Origin: DATAFT01 sp035544635
Lineage (GTDB): Bacteria > Acidobacteriota > Thermoanaerobaculia > Multivoradales > Multivoraceae
Reading direction: 5' to 3'
DNA length: 15,338 bases
NCBI GenBank assembly: GCA_035544635.1
Contig: DATKDQ010000028.1
Coordinates: forward strand, 1 to 15,338
Shown in pieces: positions 8,113 to 15,338 of this stretch. Each line of letters begins with the position of its first letter. Position 1 is the first letter of the stretch. The notes under the pieces were generated by a model. It saw only the letters and a program-made list of their open reading frames with translations. It was not told the origin of the DNA and did no database searches. Made by a program: the position numbers and the translations under genes.

Positions 8113-8145
8113 AGATCCGGTTCCCCCAAAGGCGGCAGCGGCTGG

Positions 8146-11100
8146 ATGAACTCGCGTCGAGCAACGATGTCCCGGCTCCTCCTGCTCGGGATCCTGGTCG
8201 TCGCGGGCGCGCTCCGCTTCTACCGGCTCGACTGGAACGACCACGCCTGGCCGCATCCCGACGAGCGGGCGGTGGTCTCGCAGACCTACGACATGATGGT
8301 GCGGGGCGACTACCGCCCGACCATCCACACCTGGGGACACGCCGGCTACTACTCGACGCTCTTCGCCTACAAGGCGTACTTGTGGCTGCAGCAGGGGTGG
8401 AGCGGGGCGGAGGACGTGGAGCGGCTGGCGCCCGCCGACGATTCGGCGGTGCCCGCCTTCCGCGAGATCGTCCACGGCGGCGGCGCGATCCCGCTCGGGC
8501 TGCTCGTCGTCCTCGCCGTCTGGATCGGGTTCGACGCCGGTCGGCGCCTGCTGGCGCGTTCGCGGTGGGCGGCGCTCGCGGCCGGCGCGGGGGCGTTGGC
8601 GATCGCCCTCGCCTTGCCGTGGATCCGCGACCGCATGCTGGTCCCGGTCGCACCCAACTTCGACGACGTGGCGTTGGTCGGACGCTTCCTCTCGGCGCTG
8701 GCGTCGACCCTGACGGTGGCGCTGGTCTACTCGATCGGCGCCCGCCTCTACCGGCCCGCGGTCGGGCTCCTCGCCGCGGCGTTTCTCGCCGTCGCGGTGG
8801 TGCCGATCCAACTCGCACGCTTCTTCATCGTCGATCCGCTCCAGGCGTTCGCCGTCGTGCTGGCGATGTGGCTCGCCGTGCTGCTCCAGGGCACGCGCCT
8901 GCGCGACCCGGCGACGGCGGGCGTCGCCGTGCCGGCGGGGGACGCACCGCCGCGCCCTCTCGCCGCCGATCTCCTGCGGCGGCTCGCGGCGGTGCCCTGG
9001 CCGGCGCTCGCCCTCTACGTCCTGCTCGGCGGCGCGATCGGGCTGGCGATGGCGAGCAAGTTCTCGTCGGCGCCGCTGTTCGCCCTTCCGCTGGTGGCCC
9101 ACCTCCTGCTCCTGCGCCGGGTGCGGCTGGCCTCGACGCTCGCGCTCCACGTCGGCCTCGTGCTCGCCTACCTGGCCGCGCTCGGCGCGTGGTTCGCGCT
9201 CCACCCTTACGCGTGGGAGAACGCCTTCACGCCGTTCGCCGCCGCGGCCGCCATGAACGAGACGTCGCGGCAGTGGCTCCACATTCTCTTCTCGCGGGAG
9301 TTCGCGGACCAGATCTTCGAGCAGAGCCAGATGGTCGACGGGCGCGCCGGCGGCCCGTGGGTGCAGCAGTTCGCCGACACCACGCCCTGGCTCACGCTCA
9401 CCGTGCAGATGGTCCGCTTCAGCCTGGGCTGGCCGCTCGGTCTGGTGTGCGTCGCTGGGCTCGGCTGGGTGGTGCTCTCGAACCTGCGCCGTCCGCGGGC
9501 GGCGGATCTCCTCCTGCTGTCGTGGGCGGGCGTCCTCTTCGTCATCCTGGGCAGCTTCCAGGCGACGTTCACGCGCTACACCGCGCCGCTGATCCCGTTC
9601 CTCTGCCTCTTCGGCGCGCTCCTGTGTCTGGGCCGCGATCGTCCCGAGGCGTCGCTCGAGCGTCTCACGCCGCTGGGTTCGACCCGGGCGGCTCGGCTCG
9701 GCCGCGCCGCGCGGCACGCCGGTGTCGCCGCGGCGATCGCCGCTCTCGTCGGGGGGCTCCTCTACAGCCTCGCGTTCGTGCGGATCTACCGGCAGCCCCA
9801 CGCCTGGACCTATGCCTCGCTCTGGATCTTCAAGAACGTGGCGCCGGCGCGTCCCGACGGAGCGCCGACCCGGATCGCGCACGAGGAGTGGGACGACACC
9901 ATTCCGCTCCACATGCCGCCCCACGACGCCGGCGCCTACGGCTCGATCGCGATGGCTCCCTACCACGGCGACGGCGAGGAGAAGCTGCGGCGCCTCGCGG
10001 CGTGGCTCGAGGAAGCCGATTGGATCTGCCTGCCGACGACGCGCCTCTACGGCACCATCCTCACCGTCCCCGAGCGCTACCCGATCACCGCGGACTACTA
10101 TCGTGCGCTCTTCGCGGGCCGCCTGGGGTTCACGCTGCGGCGGACGGTGCGCTACCCGCCGCGGCTCTTCGGCGTCGTCGTCGACGACCTCGCCGCCGAC
10201 GAGAGTCACCACGTCTACGACCATCCGAAGGCGGTGCTGTTCGAGAAGACCGAGCGCCTCGGCCGCGACGAGCTCGAGCGCCGCATCCGCGATCTGCCGC
10301 CAGAGGTAGCGGCGCTCGAGCGCGAGCACCTCCTGCGCTGGAGCGAATCGCCGCGCGAACAGCTGCTCAACGTGGCGCGCGATCCTTACCTCGAAGGCGC
10401 CGCGATCGCGGAGGAGGAGCTGGCCGCTCTGGTCCGCTCCGCCGGGATCGAGGACGGCGAAGCGGCGGCATTCCTCGCCGCCGCCGCGAAGAGGGGCGCC
10501 TCGCTGCGCGCGGTGCCGAGCGCCGAGGTGCGCGCCGCGGTCGAGAGCGCGTCCGCCACGCTCGACGCCGCCGCGCTCGCGTCGGCGCGCGAGCGCATCC
10601 AGTCGCTCGAGACGCGGGTCGCGTACCGAGCGGGCGACCTGCGCAAGATCGCCGAGGCCACCGTCGTCGAGCGGGCGGCGCGGGAGCGTCTGGTGCGCTG
10701 GCTCCTCTATACGGTCGACGGCGGGCTCCTGCCGCGGCGCGAGGTGCTGCGCAAGCTCGCAGCCGTCGCTCTCGATGCGCCGAGCCCGCTCGACGAGACG
10801 GCGCGGGCGATCGGCGCGCGACGACCCCCTCGCGGGAACCAGGTGCGGGTCGCGACGGCGGGCGGCGGTGGGCAGATCGTCACGGCTCTGGGCTGGCTGC
10901 TCGCGCTCGAGCTCCTCGGGCTCGCGGTGCTGCCGTGGTCGTTGCGCGTGTTCTCGGCGCTACCCGACGCCGGGATCGCGCTGGCCAAGACGCTCGGCTG
11001 GATCGTCGCCACCTGGGTGGCGTGGCTCGCCGGGAACGTGCCGTGGATCGGCCTCGGCCCGGTGGTGGCGTGGCTCGCGCTGGCCGCGGTCGGCGCGGCG

Positions 11101-13530
11101 GCGTGGGCCCCGCCGGCTGCGCGCCGGGGGCTCGGAGCCGCGCTGCCGCCGTGGCGGGTGGTGATCGCGAGCGAGGCGCTCTTCGTCGTCACCTTCGCCG
11201 CGTTCGCCGCGGTGCGAGCCTTTAACCCCGAGATCTACTGGGGCGAGAAGACGATGGACTTCTCGTTCCTCAACGCCGTGCTGCGCGGCGGGAGCTTCCC
11301 GCCCTACGAGCCGTGGTTCGCGGGTACGGTGCTCAACTACTACTACTTCGGGTTCGTCCTGGTCGCCTACCTCGCGGTCCTCCTGGGCACGCCGACCGCC
11401 CTCGCGTTCAACCTCGCAATGGCGATCCTCCCCGCGCTCACCGTCGCGGCGGCGTTCTCGATCGCGTACGCGATGACGCGGAAGATCCGTTGGGGCGTCG
11501 TGGGCGGGTCGCTGGTCGGGTTCCTCGGCAACCTGGACGTCCTCCACCAGCTGTGGCGCACCGGAGCCCTCGCCGCGTTGGTGCGCGAGGAGGTGACGGT
11601 CCCGGTCAGGGAGCACGGCCCGCTTCTCGGCGCCGTGCTCGCCGGGGTGAAGCTGCCGGTGGCGGCGCTGCGTGCTCTCGTCGGGAGCCCGGGAGAACGG
11701 TCGCTGTGGGATAGCTGGTGGGCAACCTCGCGCGCGCTGGGCGAGGGGATGATCAACGAGTTCCCGGTGTGGAGCTGGTTGTTCGCCGATCTCCACGCCC
11801 ACGTCCTGGTGATGCCGGTCTCGCTCCTGGTGCTCGGCCTGGTGTACGCCGCTTTCCTCGATCACTGCGACGGGCAGGCCCGGCCCCTGGTCGCGCGCGC
11901 GGGGGTCTACGCTGCGCTCGCGCTGGCGCTCGGCGCGCAGCTCGCGACCAACGCCTGGGACTTCATGGCGTACACCGGTCTCCTCGCCGTCATGCTGGTG
12001 GCGGCGGCGGCCGGGCGCCCGTCTGCGGACGCATCCCGGCCCACGGCGATACCCGCGGCCGCATCTGTCGAGCCCGCGAGCGCGCCCGGCACGTCCTCCG
12101 GGCATGTATCCCTCATCGTCTTCGTCGTGGCCTGGACGGCTCTGTGGCCGATGGTGCGCGCGATCCATCCCTACTGGCTCGGTCTGGGGTCCGATTGGTG
12201 GATCGGCGGCGCTCTCGCCGTCGCCCTGGTCGCGCTCTCCCGCGCCGGCGCCGGCGCCGTCTCCGCTCTCGAGTCGGCGGTGACGACGGTCGCGGCGATT
12301 GCTCGACGCTCGCTGCTGCCGGCGGCGCTGGTCCTCGCGGCCGCGATCGCGCTCTACTATCCCTTCCACGCGCATCTCGACACCGGCGGCGCCGGGCTTC
12401 GCGGCAACCGCGACGGATTCATCACCGCGCTCCATGCGCTGCGCCACTTCGGGTTCTTCGCGATCGCCACCGCGGCCTGGCTCCTGGCCGCGCTCACCCG
12501 CCGCATCGAGCAGGGGCCGCGCCAGCGGCTGCGACTCCTGTGGTGGGGTGCGGCGGGCGCCTGCGGAATGGCGATCCTGGTCGTCTCGGGGGCGCTCCGA
12601 GAAGCGTCGGGACTCGTTCTCTACGCGGTGCTGTCGGCGGCGGTGCTCACCCTGGGCTGGGATCGGACGACCGAGCTCGCGCAGCGATTCCCGGCGCTCC
12701 TCCTCGGCTCGGGGTGGGGGCTCGCCGCGGTCTCCGAGACCGTGGTGCTGACCGATCGCATGAACACCGTGTTCAAGCTCTACCATCCGGCGTGGATGTT
12801 CCTGGCGCTCGGCACCGTCGGCACCCTCGCTCCGCTGCTCGACGGATGGGACCGGTTTCTCACCCGCCGGCCCGCCGCGAGCGACGCCCCGGATCCCGCG
12901 GCGGCGCGCCCTGGAGCCAGCCGGCTGCGGCCGGTGGCGGCTGTGCTCACCGCTCTCCTCGCCGCCGCCCTGGTGGTGGCGGCGGTATCCACCTGGCGCG
13001 GTATCAAGGCGGTCACCACGCTCGAGCGCAAGGTGAGCGCGCGCCCGACGCTCGATGGCCTCGACTTCCTGCGCCACACCGACGAGGAGGCGGAGCTGCG
13101 CGAGGCGATCGACTGGCTCAACGCCCACACGCGCGGTCCGGAAGTCGTCGCCGAGGCGTTCACCGATCGCGGCTACGACGACTCGGCGCGGATCGCCAAG
13201 TACACCGGCCTGCCGATCGTCCTCGGCTGGCCGCACCACGTGAAGCAGCGCGGGCGCACTCCCGAGCAGCTCGCGCTGCGGCAGGCCGACCTGGTCCGGC
13301 TGTACGGCTCCGCCGATGCCGCGGAGGTGGCGCGCATCTGCCGGCGCTACGACGTCCGCTACATCCTGATGGGCGACCTCGAGGCCCAGGTCTACAGGGT
13401 CCCCAGGTCCCGCTTCGACGGAATCGCCGGAGTGCGCTCCGTGTTCCGCAGCCGGACCGGACGGTACGCGATCTACGCGGTCGAGCCCGGCGAGCCGGTG
13501 CGCACCATCCTCACCTCGGAGGCGCCATGA
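8146..13530 (+). CDS. GT39-like glycosyltransferase fused to a DUF2298 / Chlor_Arch_YYY membrane domain (1794 aa)
   Basis: An N-terminal polytopic module (about residues 8-540) has the GT39-type loop HPDER (D39, E40). An extracytoplasmic region (about 545-715) ends with VYDHPKAVLFEK. A charged, helix-rich segment without a recognisable domain spans about 735-876. From about 900 the protein is a DUF2298/TIGR03662 domain: YWGEKTMDF, LNYYYFG (Y1065-Y1067, G1069), FADLHAHV (D1215, H1217, H1219), RMNTVFKLYHPAW (M1539), and a soluble C-terminus with TGLPIVLGWPHH and RYDVRYILMGDLE. The YYYxG motif defines this family, whose function is unknown. The fused GT module suggests sugar transfer on the outer membrane face (inference). 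The start at 8146 has only a weak upstream AAAGG; ATG at 8167 is an alternative that removes seven residues. It shares ATGA with the next gene, so the two are almost certainly co-translated. Confidence 0.85.
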   Translation: MNSRRATMSRLLLLGILVVAGALRFYRLDWNDHAWPHPDERAVVSQTYDMMVRGDYRPTIHTWGHAGYYSTLFAYKAYLWLQQGWSGAEDVERLAPADDSAVPAFREIVHGGGAIPLGLLVVLAVWIGFDAGRRLLARSRWAALAAGAGALAIALALPWIRDRMLVPVAPNFDDVALVGRFLSALASTLTVALVYSIGARLYRPAVGLLAAAFLAVAVVPIQLARFFIVDPLQAFAVVLAMWLAVLLQGTRLRDPATAGVAVPAGDAPPRPLAADLLRRLAAVPWPALALYVLLGGAIGLAMASKFSSAPLFALPLVAHLLLLRRVRLASTLALHVGLVLAYLAALGAWFALHPYAWENAFTPFAAAAAMNETSRQWLHILFSREFADQIFEQSQMVDGRAGGPWVQQFADTTPWLTLTVQMVRFSLGWPLGLVCVAGLGWVVLSNLRRPRAADLLLLSWAGVLFVILGSFQATFTRYTAPLIPFLCLFGALLCLGRDRPEASLERLTPLGSTRAARLGRAARHAGVAAAIAALVGGLLYSLAFVRIYRQPHAWTYASLWIFKNVAPARPDGAPTRIAHEEWDDTIPLHMPPHDAGAYGSIAMAPYHGDGEEKLRRLAAWLEEADWICLPTTRLYGTILTVPERYPITADYYRALFAGRLGFTLRRTVRYPPRLFGVVVDDLAADESHHVYDHPKAVLFEKTERLGRDELERRIRDLPPEVAALEREHLLRWSESPREQLLNVARDPYLEGAAIAEEELAALVRSAGIEDGEAAAFLAAAAKRGASLRAVPSAEVRAAVESASATLDAAALASARERIQSLETRVAYRAGDLRKIAEATVVERAARERLVRWLLYTVDGGLLPRREVLRKLAAVALDAPSPLDETARAIGARRPPRGNQVRVATAGGGGQIVTALGWLLALELLGLAVLPWSLRVFSALPDAGIALAKTLGWIVATWVAWLAGNVPWIGLGPVVAWLALAAVGAAAWAPPAARRGLGAALPPWRVVIASEALFVVTFAAFAAVRAFNPEIYWGEKTMDFSFLNAVLRGGSFPPYEPWFAGTVLNYYYFGFVLVAYLAVLLGTPTALAFNLAMAILPALTVAAAFSIAYAMTRKIRWGVVGGSLVGFLGNLDVLHQLWRTGALAALVREEVTVPVREHGPLLGAVLAGVKLPVAALRALVGSPGERSLWDSWWATSRALGEGMINEFPVWSWLFADLHAHVLVMPVSLLVLGLVYAAFLDHCDGQARPLVARAGVYAALALALGAQLATNAWDFMAYTGLLAVMLVAAAAGRPSADASRPTAIPAAASVEPASAPGTSSGHVSLIVFVVAWTALWPMVRAIHPYWLGLGSDWWIGGALAVALVALSRAGAGAVSALESAVTTVAAIARRSLLPAALVLAAAIALYYPFHAHLDTGGAGLRGNRDGFITALHALRHFGFFAIATAAWLLAALTRRIEQGPRQRLRLLWWGAAGACGMAILVVSGALREASGLVLYAVLSAAVLTLGWDRTTELAQRFPALLLGSGWGLAAVSETVVLTDRMNTVFKLYHPAWMFLALGTVGTLAPLLDGWDRFLTRRPAASDAPDPAAARPGASRLRPVAAVLTALLAAALVVAAVSTWRGIKAVTTLERKVSARPTLDGLDFLRHTDEEAELREAIDWLNAHTRGPEVVAEAFTDRGYDDSARIAKYTGLPIVLGWPHHVKQRGRTPEQLALRQADLVRLYGSADAAEVARICRRYDVRYILMGDLEAQVYRVPRSRFDGIAGVRSVFRSRTGRYAIYAVEPGEPVRTILTSEAP
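13518..13522 (+). promoter_or_regulatory. Shine-Dalgarno of the TIGR03663-like gene
   Basis: GGAGG lies four bases before the ATG at 13527 and inside the last codons of the upstream gene. It fixes the start and supports translational coupling across the ATGA overlap. Confidence 0.7.
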
Positions 13531-15338
13531 CCAGCAACGGTTCGCACTCGAACGCCGGTGGATGGTGGATCCGCTGGGAGGTCCTCGCCTGGCTGCTTCT
13601 CCTCGCCGCGGCCACGCTCCTGCGATTCTGGGACCTCGGCTCTCGCGTGATGACCCATGACGAGAGCATCCACGCGTTCTACGCCTTCGAGCTCCTGCGC
13701 AAGGGAACCTACGTTCACGACCCGGTCTACCACGGCCCGTTGCTCTATCACCTCAACGCGCTCGTCTACTTCTTCCTGGGTGTGAGCGATGCCACCGCGC
13801 GCGTGAGTTCGGCGCTGGCAGGTGTGGGGCTGGTGGCCGCCTGCTGGCTGTGGCGTCCCTTCCTCGGGCGCGCCGGGGCGTTCGCGGCCGCGCTCCTGGT
13901 CGCGCTCTCGCCGACGCTCCTGTTCTACAGCCGCCAGGTGTGGATGGACGTTCACGTCGCGCTGTTCACGCTGGTCTGGATCTACGGCGCCTTCCGCTAC
14001 CTGGCGGATCGCGCCCGCCGTTGGCTGGTCCTGATCACGTTGGCGATGGCGCTCGCCTTCGCCGCCAAGGAGGTGAGCTTCATCTTCGGGGCGATCTTCG
14101 GAGCGTGGCTTCTGATCGAGGCGCTGGCCGCGCGCCGCGCGGATCCTGCGCGCGCCGCAGCCGCCGGCGACCTCGCCGTGCTCATGCTCGGGCTGGTGCT
14201 GCCGTTCGCGTCCGGCGCCGGCTATCTCGCGTTCGGCTGGAACGTCCGCAGCCTCCACGCCGCCGGGACCGCGCTGGTGATCGCGCACTTCGTCGCGGCG
14301 GGCCTTCTGGTGTGGCTCTGGATCAAGGTGCGCGGGCGGCTGCTCGGGCCGGGGCTGTCGAGCGAGGAGCGCGGCCGCTCGGCGGGGCTGCGCCTGCGGG
14401 ACTGGGCCGCGCTCACGACGCTGTACTGGAGCGTCGCGATCCTTCTGTTCACCACCTTCTTCACGAACCTGCGCGGCGGGCTCGCGAGCGGGATCGTGGG
14501 CAGCCTCGGCTACTGGCTCACGCAGCAGGAGGTCGCGCGCGGCAGCCAGCCCTGGTTCTACTACCTGCTGCTCGGCGTGCTCTACGACCTCCTGCCGCTG
14601 GTCGCCGGCGCGACCGCCTTCTTCGCCGGCGCCGTGCGCCTGCGCCGCCCGCTCTGGGACCCCGCCGCCGGGGATCTGCCCCTCCCCGCCCCAGTCAGCG
14701 GTCCCCCTTCCGATCGCGCCGAGCGCCGGGCGTTCCTCTCGTTTCTCCTGTGGTGGACGCTCGCCACCTGGTGCGCCTATCTGGTCGCCGGCGAGAAGAT
14801 GCCGTGGCTCATGACCCACATGGTGCTGCCGCTCTGCCTCGTCGCCGGATGGGGTGTCGGTCGGGTGGCGCTCGCCGCGACCCGTGATCGCAGGTGGAAC
14901 GGCGCGCTCCTCCTCGTCGGGGGCGCCCTGGTGGGGCCCGCGTTGTTGGCGCGCTGGATCGCGACCGAGCCCTTCTCGGGCGAGACCACGCAGGCGGTCG
15001 CCGAGACCATGGAGTGGTTCGTGCGGGGCGGGGTGATCGCGGTGCTCGCCGCGCTCATGCTCCGCGCCGCCCTGCGCGCCGGATCGCGGCAGGCGGGGCG
15101 CCTGGTGGCGCTCGGCCTGGCCGGGCTTCTGCTCGCCCTCACCGTGCGCGCCGGGCTGCGGCTGTGCTACCTCAATTACGACCTCGCGACCGAGCACCTC
15201 TCCTACGCCCAGGGCAGCCCCGACGTGAAGCGGGCGATGCGCGAGATCCAGCTCATCAGCGAGCGCTCCGCCGGAGACCGCGAGCTCTTCGTCGCCTACG
15301 ACGACCAGAGCTCCTGGCCCTTCGTCTGGTACCTGCGC
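13527..15338 (+). CDS. TIGR03663-family GT39-like membrane protein, 3'-truncated
   Basis: The frame is open from ATG 13527 to the window end, giving 604 codons with no stop, so the C-terminus is missing. The start overlaps the preceding TGA by four bases and has a good GGAGG. The N-terminus carries the marks described for TIGR03663: the DE dipeptide (HDES, D45-E46), the HGP tripeptide (YHGP, H69-P71) and conserved arginines (candidates R92 and R136). Further typical stretches are AAKEVSF (K181, E182), SLGYWLTQQEVARG, GEKMPWL and, at the very end, SWPFVWYLR. About a dozen hydrophobic helices are visible. TIGR03663 resembles the dolichyl-phosphate-mannose-protein mannosyltransferase family at its N-terminus. 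It is known to occur in the same genomes as, and often beside, the YYY family, exactly as here. A polyprenyl-phosphate-sugar-dependent transferase is the likely role; the reaction is not established. Confidence 0.88.
   Translation, partial: MTSNGSHSNAGGWWIRWEVLAWLLLLAAATLLRFWDLGSRVMTHDESIHAFYAFELLRKGTYVHDPVYHGPLLYHLNALVYFFLGVSDATARVSSALAGVGLVAACWLWRPFLGRAGAFAAALLVALSPTLLFYSRQVWMDVHVALFTLVWIYGAFRYLADRARRWLVLITLAMALAFAAKEVSFIFGAIFGAWLLIEALAARRADPARAAAAGDLAVLMLGLVLPFASGAGYLAFGWNVRSLHAAGTALVIAHFVAAGLLVWLWIKVRGRLLGPGLSSEERGRSAGLRLRDWAALTTLYWSVAILLFTTFFTNLRGGLASGIVGSLGYWLTQQEVARGSQPWFYYLLLGVLYDLLPLVAGATAFFAGAVRLRRPLWDPAAGDLPLPAPVSGPPSDRAERRAFLSFLLWWTLATWCAYLVAGEKMPWLMTHMVLPLCLVAGWGVGRVALAATRDRRWNGALLLVGGALVGPALLARWIATEPFSGETTQAVAETMEWFVRGGVIAVLAALMLRAALRAGSRQAGRLVALGLAGLLLALTVRAGLRLCYLNYDLATEHLSYAQGSPDVKRAMREIQLISERSAGDRELFVAYDDQSSWPFVWYLR

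Noticed and set aside
7969..10329. N-terminal extension of the lipoprotein frame to over 1000 residues
   Set aside because: The extension is antisense to the YYY-fusion gene and reads as charged low-complexity sequence. The lipoprotein signal with lipobox starts cleanly at 7968.
8382..11225. 947-residue plus-strand frame overlapping the YYY-fusion gene
   Set aside because: It lies in a shifted frame of the same DNA, is arginine-rich, and has no hydrophobic segments or motifs.
10960..13239. 759-residue minus-strand frame
   Set aside because: It is antisense to the DUF2298 domain and rich in R, E, H and G without a recognisable domain.
8146..13530. The YYY fusion as two genes joined by a sequencing error
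   Set aside because: The frame is continuous, the linker has no start with a ribosome site that I can see, and conserved segments lie on both sides of the junction.
13473..15197. 574-residue minus-strand frame
   Set aside because: It is antisense to the TIGR03663-like gene, which has recognisable family motifs along its whole length.
2..15338. Specific names such as ArnT, protein O-mannosyltransferase or O-antigen ligase
   Set aside because: Only fold-level GT-C/GT39 resemblance is visible. No residue pattern fixes the donor or acceptor.
2..15338. A defence system, secondary-metabolite cluster or CRISPR locus
   Set aside because: No nuclease, helicase, synthase or repeat-spacer pattern appears on either strand.

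Overview
The window is very GC-rich (well above 70% by eye) bacterial DNA. It is packed with five genes for large membrane or envelope proteins, and no gap between genes exceeds about 180 bases. I see no tRNA, rRNA, CRISPR array, transposase or phage gene. The codon usage and the YYY/TIGR03663 protein pair suggest a bacterium from a sparsely studied GC-rich lineage (an acidobacterial, chloroflexal or myxococcal type of genome, perhaps from a metagenome). The sequence alone does not fix the phylum.

Layout, left to right. (1) 2-2170 (+) is the 3' part of a GT-C-fold membrane glycosyltransferase with two C-terminal discoidin (F5/8 type C) domains. (2) 2206-7215 (-) converges on it and encodes a 1669-residue protein built as GT-C module, three discoidin domains, second GT-C module. 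(3) 7285-7968 (-) lies 69 bp upstream of gene 2, probably in the same transcript, and encodes a lipoprotein with one divergent discoidin-like domain. (4) 7969-8145 is a divergent promoter region holding two perfect GC-rich palindromes. (5) 8146-13530 (+) encodes a 1794-residue fusion of a GT39-like glycosyltransferase module with a DUF2298 / Chlor_Arch_YYY domain. (6) 13527-15338 (+) overlaps it by 4 bp (ATGA) and encodes a TIGR03663-family protein, cut by the window end.

How it may fit together (inference). All four large proteins carry a polytopic GT-C-like module with an acidic motif in the first extracytoplasmic loop, where this superfamily normally places its catalytic acid. This motif is seen in three of them; in gene 1 it would lie upstream of the window. 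Such enzymes usually transfer sugars from polyprenyl-phosphate donors on the outer face of the cytoplasmic membrane. Three adjacent proteins carry six discoidin-type domains, which usually bind carbohydrate or other surface ligands and should sit on the same outer face. The likeliest reading is an envelope glycosylation locus in which tethered lectin-like domains hold the acceptor or product glycan. The YYY/TIGR03663 pair is a known gene partnership of unknown function. Its combination with a discoidin-GT set is the most unusual aspect of this window.
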